Position numbers and translations under genes: made by a program
Shown: piece by piece, positions 1-4,795 of the stretch
How the letters are laid out: each line of letters starts with the position of its first letter
Position numbering within the stretch: position 1 is the first letter of the stretch
Notes under the pieces: generated by a model
What the model was told of the DNA's origin: nothing
The model's input: the letters and a program-made list of their open reading frames with translations, nothing else
Database searches by the model: none
NCBI GenBank assembly: GCA_902470035.1
Contig: CABREZ010000044.1
Span: 1-10,864, forward strand
Origin: an uncultured Streptococcus sp.
GTDB taxonomy: Bacteria; Bacillota; Bacilli; Lactobacillales; Streptococcaceae
Length of the DNA stretch: 10,864 nucleotides
Direction: 5' to 3'

Positions 1-53
1 ACGACGTTAACCGTTACCGTGAGTTGATCAACTCTCTTGGACTTCGTCGTTAA
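1..53 (+). CDS. rpsO: 30S ribosomal protein S15, C-terminal end only (partial)
   Basis: Reading from base 3, the sequence encodes DVNRYRELINSLGLRR and then TAA at 51-53. This is the characteristic C-terminus of ribosomal protein S15, which binds 16S rRNA in the small-subunit platform. Only these 16 residues are in the window; the start and the rRNA-binding body lie upstream. The identification rests on the conserved RYRELI...LGLRR ending and on the presence of pnp further along, since rpsO and pnp are classic neighbours in bacteria. Here they are separated by about 6.5 kb of other genes. Confidence 0.85.
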   Translation, partial: DVNRYRELINSLGLRR

Positions 54-65
54 TCATGATGCTAA

Positions 66-154
66 GGGCGCTAAAAATCCGTATGAAAATAGGGAAACGA
101 CACAGTGTTCGATGAACACAAGGAGTTTCATCTTTTTCACTAGGATTTTAGCCC
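66..154 (+). other. Nested three-tier hairpin element downstream of rpsO
   Basis: Three sets of complementary arms lie inside one another. The outer pair is CTAAAAATCC (71-80) with GGATTTTAG (143-151), nine pairs with one bulged A, extendable with G67, G68 and G70 pairing C152-C154. The middle pair is ATGAAA (83-88) with TTTCAT (126-131). The apex is GTGTTC (105-110) with GAACAC (114-119) around a GAT loop. Properly nested arms of this kind indicate a folded RNA, or a palindromic intergenic repeat. It lies just after the rpsO stop, so it would sit in the rpsO 3' UTR. No family name is assigned. Confidence 0.5.
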
Positions 155-164
155 GAGCTCAAAA

Positions 165-196
165 CAGCTCTCAGGATTCAGGGGGCTGTTATTTTT
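165..196 (+). terminator. Possible rpsO terminator (weak)
   Basis: CAGCTCTC (165-172) can pair with GGGGGCTG (181-188), counting two G-U pairs, around an 8-base loop. TTATTTTT follows at 189-196. The shape and the U-rich tail fit a rho-independent terminator for the rpsO transcript. The wobble pairs and the broken U tract make it weaker than the hairpins at 243 and 354. Confidence 0.4.
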
Positions 197-242
197 GCCA
201 AGTGCTTAGGCCGTGTTCGATTGAGCATATCTTGAAAATAAG

Positions 243-267
243 GCTACTCTAGTTGAGTAGCTTTTTT
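243..267 (+). terminator. Rho-independent terminator
   Basis: GCTACTC (243-249) pairs perfectly with GAGTAGC (255-261) around the loop TAGTT, followed directly by six T (262-267) and a further T-rich run. This is a standard intrinsic terminator and probably the main stop for transcription leaving rpsO. Confidence 0.8.
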
Positions 268-353
268 ATTTTTTGTCACTTCCCCTCGATGTACCATCAT
301 TACAATCTTCGGATCGTCGCCTTGTCTAGAAACGTTTTATCCAGCAAGAATGG

Positions 354-380
354 AGCCTTCTGAATTCAGAGGGCTTTTTT
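354..380 (+). terminator. Second rho-independent terminator before the trxA unit
   Basis: AGCCTTCTG (354-362) pairs with CAGAGGGCT (367-375), nine pairs with one G-U, around an AATT loop. A T run follows to 380. It lies about 50 bases upstream of the next promoter. It either backs up the terminator at 243-267 or ends a short transcript from the 268-353 stretch for which I see no promoter. Confidence 0.75.
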
Positions 381-428
381 GTTATCTTTTTTCGGACAAG
401 ATTCATTATTCTGAGTAAGTCGTTTTGT

Positions 429-457
429 TTGACAGATGTAATTAACAGAGTTACAAT
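429..457 (+). promoter_or_regulatory. Near-consensus sigma-A promoter of DUF4649-trxA
   Basis: A perfect -35 box TTGACA (429-434) is separated by 17 bases from the -10 box TACAAT (452-457). Transcription would begin near 464, about 25 bases before the first start codon. The spacer and -10 overlap an inverted repeat, TGTAA (438-442) and TTACA (451-455) nine bases apart, which could be an operator. The strong boxes suggest high basal expression. Confidence 0.8.
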
Positions 458-488
458 AGACACATCTTAAGAAATAGAGGTTATCGAT

Positions 489-713
489 ATGATTGATATT
501 ACATATCTAGATGGTGCAAAACAAGAAAGAGTCATGCATTTTGATTCCTATGAAGAATTTGAACGCTCCCAACAGACCTGCTTGATAGGTGTAGCGGATT
601 ACTATCCCGTACAAAAATTGACCTATAATGGGCACGAACTCGATTACCATGGAACTTACGGAGATGTCTTCTTCTATTTGATGAAGCAAGACCTCGATCA
701 ATACAAAAGCTAA
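489..713 (+). CDS. DUF4649 family small protein, function unknown
   Basis: This 74-residue protein is acidic and rich in Tyr and Asp, with no signal peptide or membrane segment, so it is probably cytosolic. It matches my recollection of the DUF4649 family, short streptococcal proteins found beside thioredoxin; no biochemical role is known to me. The start at 489 is supported by AGAGG (476-480), eight bases upstream, and by the promoter at 429-457. Its TAA stop (711-713) overlaps the ribosome binding site of trxA (712-718), so the two genes are co-transcribed and probably translationally coupled. That pairing hints at a redox-linked or stress-linked role, which is inference only. It has one cysteine (Cys31). 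The family assignment is from memory of sequence and context; that the gene is real is much surer. Confidence 0.8.
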   Translation: MIDITYLDGAKQERVMHFDSYEEFERSQQTCLIGVADYYPVQKLTYNGHELDYHGTYGDVFFYLMKQDLDQYKS

Positions 714-725
714 AGGAGAAAAACA

Positions 726-1040
726 ATGGCAAAAGCAATTACAGACGCAACATTTGAAGCAGAAACAAAAGAAGGATTGGTCTTGGTAGACTTCTGGGCG
801 ACTTGGTGTGGTCCATGTCGTATGCAAGGTCCAATCTTGGATAAATTATCTGAAGAACTTTCAGAAGATGTCTTGAAGATCGTTAAAATGGATGTGGATG
901 AAAATCCAGAAACCGCACGTGCATTCGGTATCATGTCTATCCCTACTCTTCTTTTCAAAAAAGATGGTCAGGTTGTCAAGCAAGTGGCAGGTGTTCACAC
1001 TGCAGAACAAATCAAGGCCATTGTGGCGGAGTTGGGTTAA
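726..1040 (+). CDS. trxA: Thioredoxin
   Basis: The product is a cytosolic disulfide reductase of 104 residues, the usual length for thioredoxin 1. It is reduced by thioredoxin reductase and passes electrons to ribonucleotide reductase, peroxidases and other targets. The active site WCGPC is at residues 27-31, inside the conserved context VDFWATWCGPCR, and the cis-proline loop SIPT is at 71-74 with Pro73. These two features together define a functional thioredoxin fold. The start is fixed by AAAGGAG (712-718), seven bases upstream. The gene follows the DUF4649 gene by 12 bases and is closed by a strong terminator at 1047-1081, so the two form a complete transcription unit from the promoter at 429-457. 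Nothing in the protein is unusual. Confidence 0.95.
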   Translation: MAKAITDATFEAETKEGLVLVDFWATWCGPCRMQGPILDKLSEELSEDVLKIVKMDVDENPETARAFGIMSIPTLLFKKDGQVVKQVAGVHTAEQIKAIVAELG

Positions 1041-1046
1041 TAGCAT

Positions 1047-1081
1047 AAGCACTCCCATTAATAAAATGGGAGTGCTTTTTT
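1047..1081 (+). terminator. Strong rho-independent terminator after trxA
   Basis: AAGCACTCCCATT (1047-1059) pairs perfectly over 13 bases with AATGGGAGTGCTT (1065-1077) around the loop AATAA, and T continues to 1081. It lies seven bases after the trxA stop. The convergent DUF2785 gene ends at 1113. In that direction the hairpin lacks a good U tract, so it acts mainly on the plus strand. Confidence 0.93.
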
Positions 1082-1112
1082 ATATGATAAATTGCAAGAA
1101 TAAGTGCAACAG

Positions 1113-1904
1113 TTAGTATTGAAAAGATTGAATGGCCTCTTCCAACTCATCTTGTAAAAAGTTTCTTTGATCAAGTTGAATATAGACTTCTAACAGACAG
1201 GATCTAAGGTTGGAAAATTTATAAAAATCTTCCCTTTCTTCTATTGGAAAGTCAAGCGTTTTTATCCAAGAAGCTACTTGTTCTTGCTCGATTTTTCCTT
1301 GCAAAATAGGTTCATAGAGAACTCTAGCTAAACGCCACTCCTCATCATCGATAAAACGAATTGAAATTCTTCTAAAGACTTGGCCAAGTATGTTCAATCC
1401 TTCATGAACTTTGTCATTAGGAAAGTCCGGATGACAAACTACTTCTGTCAAAAGATCAGCTCCATGCGCAACAGCGTGAACCCAGCCATACTGGCTGGAA
1501 AAACCTGTTGTATCCTTTTCTTTTTCAAGATAATGTAAGCCTTGATCCAGTAAAATATATCTTATATCGGCTTTTAGTCTTTGATAAAAAATTGATTGCG
1601 GATTAGCATCTGCAGATAAGAGGTTGGCATAAACAAGGGCTTTAAAAGAACGCTCAAGTGTTGATAGCCCAATCTTATCAATCTCTTTTTCTACTCCTTC
1701 ATTGGACGAGATCGTCTCAGCAATGAAATGAAATTGTTCCTGTGTAAACAGTTCTTCTTGAATCCCTCTAGCCAAGCTGGTAAAAACGAGATCATCGCGA
1801 ATTTCGGGCGAGGGATCTCCCAAATGTTCTAGCAACCACTGGATTTCTTCTTGACGATAGCTTGGTTTTTCTTCTGTTATTTTTCTAAGTAACTCTTGAT
1901 ACAT
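1113..1904 (-). CDS. DUF2785 domain-containing protein
   Basis: The product is a soluble helical protein of 263 residues that I recognise as DUF2785. Key features are an early IRDDL segment (35-39), the family-typical block GWVHAVAHGADLL (140-152), and DEEWRLARVL (187-196). The paired histidines in that block and the conserved acidic residues could bind a metal or substrate, but no activity is established to my knowledge. An ATG at 1952 in the same frame would add 16 residues and overlap the upstream gene by 37 bases. I prefer 1904 because AGAGG lies just upstream of it, overlapping the stop codon of the HxlR gene, a normal coupled arrangement. It is co-transcribed with that regulator (gap 11 bases) and therefore probably belongs to the same response. 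There is no clear terminator on its strand. Confidence 0.82.
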   Translation of the reverse strand: MYQELLRKITEEKPSYRQEEIQWLLEHLGDPSPEIRDDLVFTSLARGIQEELFTQEQFHFIAETISSNEGVEKEIDKIGLSTLERSFKALVYANLLSADANPQSIFYQRLKADIRYILLDQGLHYLEKEKDTTGFSSQYGWVHAVAHGADLLTEVVCHPDFPNDKVHEGLNILGQVFRRISIRFIDDEEWRLARVLYEPILQGKIEQEQVASWIKTLDFPIEEREDFYKFSNLRSCLLEVYIQLDQRNFLQDELEEAIQSFQY

Positions 1905-1915
1905 GGTCAAAACCT

Positions 1916-2248
1916 CTACATTTTTAGCAGCTTGATATAATCCAGACCCCATTTCTCGACAGCATCTAAAACAACTCTGAATTCCTGTCCCATTTCGGTT
2001 AAGCTGTACTCAACTCGTGGGGGAACTTCCGCATAGACCTTTCGTTGAATAATCTTATCCTTTTCTAATTGACGGAGATGACGTGTCAAAATAGTTTGAG
2101 TAATCCCAGGCAATAATCTCTGCAATTCTTTAAATCGTTTAGTACCCGTACTCAACTGATAAATGATTACCAGTGCCCATTTCCCCGTTAAAACCCTCTG
2201 CGTTGTCGCGAATGGACAAATACCATACTCACTCACTTTATTGGGCAT
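1916..2248 (-). CDS. HxlR-family winged-helix transcriptional regulator
   Basis: The product is a dimeric DNA-binding regulator of 110 residues, the usual size for HxlR/YodB-type proteins. It opens with the family signature GICPFATTQRVLTGKW (residues 9-24), continues with a helix-turn-helix region around TKRFKELQRLLPGITQTILT (36-55), and has a wing near VPPRVEYSLTEMG. Cys11 is the only cysteine and matches the conserved N-terminal cysteine through which YodB, HypR and QsrR sense quinones, hypochlorite or other electrophiles. That sensing role is inferred for this protein. The start at 2248 has the ribosome site AGAAGG upstream. It is divergent from the NTF2-like gene at 2400 and is followed by the DUF2785 gene. 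The dyad at 2291-2318 overlaps its own upstream region, so autoregulation and control of the divergent gene are likely. Confidence 0.9.
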   Translation of the reverse strand: MPNKVSEYGICPFATTQRVLTGKWALVIIYQLSTGTKRFKELQRLLPGITQTILTRHLRQLEKDKIIQRKVYAEVPPRVEYSLTEMGQEFRVVLDAVEKWGLDYIKLLKM

Positions 2249-2290
2249 AAAATACCTTCTTTCTATTTTTTTAAAAAAATTTATCTTTTA

Positions 2291-2318
2291 GTATCAACAA
2301 TAGTACTACTTTTGATAC
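2291..2318. promoter_or_regulatory. 28-bp dyad, probable HxlR operator
   Basis: GTATCAA (2291-2297) and TTGATAC (2312-2318) are exact complements, and the centre TAGTACTA (2301-2308) is itself a palindrome on the same axis. Over 28 bases, 12 of 14 symmetric pairs match. It lies 43 bases upstream of the HxlR start codon, overlapping where that gene's promoter should be, and upstream of the divergent promoter. GTAT...ATAC half-sites are in line with those described for YodB/QsrR-type members of the HxlR family. Symmetry and position are seen; the bound protein is inferred. Confidence 0.65.
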
Positions 2319-2340
2319 CAGCTATCGAAAAAGTGTCTAC

Positions 2341-2376
2341 TTGTTTTTTTGATTGTAACTGTTACAATTATATCAT
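2341..2376 (+). promoter_or_regulatory. Promoter of the NTF2-like gene with embedded 7-1-7 palindrome
   Basis: Two overlapping sigma-A readings fit: TTGTTT (2341-2346) with TACAAT (2363-2368), or TTGATT (2349-2354) with TATCAT (2371-2376), both with 16-base spacing. The perfect palindrome TTGTAACTGTTACAA (2353-2367) occupies the spacer or -10 region in either reading, a position where a bound protein would block RNA polymerase. The leader to the start codon at 2400 is short. Confidence 0.55.
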
Positions 2377-2399
2377 AAAAAAAGAAATGGAGAATATAT

Positions 2400-2789
2400 A
2401 TGTCAACAAACTTAGAAATTTTCAATGCTTATAACCAAGCTTTAATTGCTGGTGACTTTCCTGGTGTCTTTGAAACGATGGCAGACGATATTGTCTGGCA
2501 TCAACCTGGTACTCATAGTATATCTGGTTCAGTTGTTGGTAAGGACCAACTAGGAACTCACCTAGCTACATTTGCTGAGAAAACTAATGGAACCTTTAAG
2601 GTGATAACAAATTGGGTTTCTGATAATAAGGATTTTGTCGCAGCTAATGTTACTTTTCTTGGAACACGGGCCGATGGTACTGAACTCAATATGAACGGGA
2701 TTGATCTCTTCCGTATTGAAGACGGGAAAATCAAAGAAGTTTGGCTCTTCTCTTCAGATCAAGCTGAAGAAGATAGCTTTTGGGGATAA
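2400..2789 (+). CDS. SnoaL-like / NTF2-fold protein
   Basis: This 129-residue cytosolic protein has the plan of the NTF2-like (SnoaL-type) superfamily. An N-terminal helix pair carries NAYNQALIAGDFPGVFETMADDIVWHQPG (residues 9-37), followed by strands, the NMNGIDLFRIEDGKIKEVW segment (97-115) and a short acidic tail. The conserved W-H-x-P after the helices and the D-x-F-R-x-x-D-G-K-I-x-E-x-W stretch are typical of family members that bind small hydrophobic ligands or act as isomerases or hydrolases; the substrate cannot be read from sequence. The start at 2400 follows GGAG (2389-2392) by seven bases. The gene is monocistronic, divergent from an HxlR regulator, and ends in a terminator at 2788-2826. 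The arrangement suggests it is the regulator's main target, perhaps handling a toxic small molecule, which is inference. Confidence 0.85.
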   Translation: MSTNLEIFNAYNQALIAGDFPGVFETMADDIVWHQPGTHSISGSVVGKDQLGTHLATFAEKTNGTFKVITNWVSDNKDFVAANVTFLGTRADGTELNMNGIDLFRIEDGKIKEVWLFSSDQAEEDSFWG

Positions 2790-2826
2790 GCAAAACAGAT
2801 TGGAAAAATCCAATCTGTTTTTGCTT
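2788..2826. terminator. Bidirectional terminator between the NTF2-like gene and pepF
   Basis: ACAGATTGGA (2795-2804) and its complement TCCAATCTGT (2809-2818) form the core of a 13-bp stem with an AAAA loop, extended by AAGC/GCTT (2788-2791 with 2823-2826) after one bulged T. T-rich sequence in the right arm, and A-rich sequence in the left arm, serve both directions. It separates two convergent genes, overlapping the first one's stop codon and ending four bases from the pepF stop at 2831. Confidence 0.85.
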
Positions 2827-2830
2827 ATAC

Positions 2831-4621
2831 TCATAACTCAGCACTGTAGGCGATAATCTGATCAACCGTATCAGACAAGAACTGAATCGTATCCCGAAGT
2901 GGTTTGTCAGTCGAGATATCCGCTCCGATGATCATGGCTGACTCAAGTGGGGTCTTGCTGCCACCTGATTTGAGAAGGTCCAGCCAATCTTTAGCTCCGT
3001 TTTCGGAGTTCTTCAAATGGAGGTAACCCGCTGTTGAGATAACCAAGCCTGCTGAGTAGGTGTAGCTGTAAAGCCCCATGTAGTAGTGGCTTTGGCGCAT
3101 CCATGTTAGAGCTGCATCGTCATCGATTTCAACAGCGTCTCCCCAGAATTCGGTCAAGACTTCCTTCATGATGCTGTTGAGCTTGCTAGCGCCGAAGGTT
3201 CCACCTTCTTCAATCAGGGTGTATACCTTGCGTTGGAAGGCCGCTTCCAACAGGTGGGTGATGAAGTTGTGGAAGTAGGTATCTGTCAAGCGGTGAGCTA
3301 GGGCAAAGCGTTTTTGACGAGGATCGTCAAACTGGTGTTCCAAGTAGTCGCTGAGGAGGAGCTCGTTAAAGGTAGAAGGAGCTTCCACATAGTAGGTCGA
3401 CATGTGGGCGTTGAAGTAGCTTTGGTTGTTATCTGAGAAGATGAATTGACCAGAGTGTCCAATCTCGTGGATCAGGGTATAGACATCGCTCATGCGACCT
3501 GTCCAGCTCATGAGGACATAAGGATGGACACGGTATGGGTCAGCTGCATAACCACCGGAATCCTTGCCTTCATTGGCCGCAAAGTCGACCCAACGTTCGG
3601 TTTGGTAGCGGGCGATTTCGCGGGAGTATTCTTCGCCAAGAGGTGCTACAGATTTCATGACCAAGTCATAAGCGTCATCAATGGTGACATCTGGGTTGAG
3701 TGCACTATCCAAGTCCAACTTCCAATCAGCAAAGGTCATTTTCTCAAGGCCGTTGACCTTAGCCACGTGTTTGAGGAATTTTTGAGCGACCGGAGCGAAG
3801 TCCTTCATGATCAGGTCAATCTGACGATCAAACATGGCACGATCCACTTCCTGCTCAGCTAGGAGGTAGTCAAAGACGGAGTCGTAGCCCCGCATATCTG
3901 CAATCAGCTTTTCAGACTTAACTTGAGCTAGATAGGTAGCAGCAGCCGTGTTTTGGTGCTTGCGGAGACCTTCTGAGAAGGAACGAAAGGCTTTTTCACG
4001 AACTTCCGCATTCTCATGGTTTTGGTAGAAGTTTTCATAGGTGACAAAACTATTTTTGTAGACTTTTCCATCCACTTCGAAATCAGCCATTTCAAAGTCG
4101 CCCGCCCGCATCTTGGTATAGATGTCTTGTGGTCCGTAGAAGACTTCACCAAGGTTGGTCAAGGTCTTTTCCACATCAGCTCCCAAGTAGTGGGCTTTTT
4201 TGATTTTGGCCTGACGAATGGCAAAAGTGAGGTGAGGGAGTTGTCCGAGATGTTCAAGGACTTCTTCATCCGCTTCAACTAAGGCATCATCAAAGAAAGA
4301 GAGTTCGACGCTGGCCCAAGTTTCGAAATCCATCCCCGCTTGGGCAATTTCTGCAAAAGCTTCATCGCCAAAGTCCGTCGTTTGGGGCATAAAGCTGTAG
4401 TTACCAATGTGGCTGAGTTGGATCTGAATTTGTTCAAAGATGGCAAAGGCAGCTTCAAAGTCTTCAAAAGTGTGGAGCTTGCCCTTGTAGTTACGGACAA
4501 ATTCATTGATTTCCTCGCGAGTCTTTTCGATGGCACGCAAGAAGTCTTCCTGGTCTTGATAGAGGGCTGTGAGGTCCCAGAGTTCGTTCTCAGGAAATTC
4601 CGAACGTTTTTTTAATTCCAT
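2831..4621 (-). CDS. pepF: Oligoendopeptidase F (M3 family zinc metallopeptidase)
   Basis: The product is a cytosolic zinc endopeptidase of 596 residues, the normal size for PepF/PepB. It cuts medium-length oligopeptides after import and helps supply amino acids or turn over peptides. The catalytic motif HEIGH is at residues 385-389, with His385 and His389 as zinc ligands and Glu386 as catalytic base. Glu413 in YYVEAPSTFNE fits the third ligand. The N-terminal half is the helical M3 prodomain. The start at 4621 has AGGAG eight bases or so upstream, and an extended -10 promoter (TGCTATACT) lies 33-41 bases upstream on the minus strand. It is monocistronic, convergent with the NTF2-like gene and divergent from a lipoprotein gene. 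Streptococcal names vary between pepF and pepB for this family. The protein appears intact. Confidence 0.93.
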   Translation of the reverse strand: MELKKRSEFPENELWDLTALYQDQEDFLRAIEKTREEINEFVRNYKGKLHTFEDFEAAFAIFEQIQIQLSHIGNYSFMPQTTDFGDEAFAEIAQAGMDFETWASVELSFFDDALVEADEEVLEHLGQLPHLTFAIRQAKIKKAHYLGADVEKTLTNLGEVFYGPQDIYTKMRAGDFEMADFEVDGKVYKNSFVTYENFYQNHENAEVREKAFRSFSEGLRKHQNTAAATYLAQVKSEKLIADMRGYDSVFDYLLAEQEVDRAMFDRQIDLIMKDFAPVAQKFLKHVAKVNGLEKMTFADWKLDLDSALNPDVTIDDAYDLVMKSVAPLGEEYSREIARYQTERWVDFAANEGKDSGGYAADPYRVHPYVLMSWTGRMSDVYTLIHEIGHSGQFIFSDNNQSYFNAHMSTYYVEAPSTFNELLLSDYLEHQFDDPRQKRFALAHRLTDTYFHNFITHLLEAAFQRKVYTLIEEGGTFGASKLNSIMKEVLTEFWGDAVEIDDDAALTWMRQSHYYMGLYSYTYSAGLVISTAGYLHLKNSENGAKDWLDLLKSGGSKTPLESAMIIGADISTDKPLRDTIQFLSDTVDQIIAYSAEL

Positions 4622-4653
4622 AGTGTTCTCCTTTTGATCAAATAACTATACTC

Positions 4654-4662
4654 AGTATAGCA
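4654..4662 (-). promoter_or_regulatory. Extended -10 promoter of pepF within an inverted repeat
   Basis: On the minus strand this reads TGCTATACT, an extended -10 element of the type that works in streptococci with a poor -35 box; no good -35 is visible. It lies within CTATACTCAGTATAG (4646-4660, plus-strand reading), a perfect 6-3-6 inverted repeat that could be an operator or a chance product of the two TATA-like halves. Confidence 0.6.
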
Positions 4663-4701
4663 GAAAAGAGGGGAGAATGATAGGCGAAAGGAGAACTTGT
4701 C

Positions 4702-4748
4702 AAAGCTAGCTTTATCCAATGAGAAACCAAGGATTTTCTAGCTTTTTT
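4702..4748 (+). other. Terminator-like stem upstream of the lipoprotein gene
   Basis: AAAGCTAG (4702-4709) is complementary to CTAGCTTT (4738-4745), with an inner ATCC/GGAT pair (4714-4717 with 4731-4734). The right arm runs into a T run to 4748, which resembles a terminator reading rightward. No plus-strand gene lies upstream to terminate, since pepF points away. It may block transcripts entering the promoter at 4758, or be a chance inverted repeat. Confidence 0.35.
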
Positions 4749-4757
4749 ACTTTCTTT

Positions 4758-4766
4758 TGGTATAAT
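4758..4766 (+). promoter_or_regulatory. Extended -10 promoter of the lipoprotein gene
   Basis: TGGTATAAT is a perfect extended -10 element. There is no good -35 box at the standard distance, which is tolerated for extended -10 promoters. Transcription would start near 4773, giving a leader of about 20 bases that includes the ribosome site GGGAG (4785-4789). Confidence 0.75.
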
Positions 4767-4795
4767 AAAGTGGAGAAAGTTTTAGGGAGTATATG

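Larger units (their letters stand above)
54..488. other. 435-base gap between rpsO and the DUF4649-trxA unit
   Basis: No convincing gene is present. In order it holds a nested hairpin element (66-154), a weak terminator-like hairpin (165-196), a second copy of the nonamer GTGTTCGAT (213-221; first copy 105-113), two further terminator hairpins (243-267 and 354-380), and a near-consensus promoter (429-457). The 268-353 stretch shows no clear signal. An open frame starting inside rpsO runs to base 252, but it has no ribosome binding site and its composition does not look like protein. Confidence 0.7.

Noticed and set aside
37..252. Open frame of 71 codons overlapping the rpsO end
   Set aside because: It starts inside rpsO in another frame, has no ribosome site, and covers the hairpin element and terminator arms, so it is a chance frame.
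1905..1952. Upstream ATG for the DUF2785 gene at 1952
   Set aside because: It would overlap the HxlR gene by 37 bases and lacks a good ribosome site; the ATG at 1904 has AGAGG at proper spacing.
2353..2367. CcpA cre site or AdcR zinc operator
   Set aside because: The palindrome has an odd 7-1-7 spacing and lacks the central CG of cre and the TTAAC-YR-GTTAA core of AdcR.
3446..3862. 138-codon plus-strand frame inside pepF
   Set aside because: It is antisense to the catalytic region of pepF, which is clearly the real gene.
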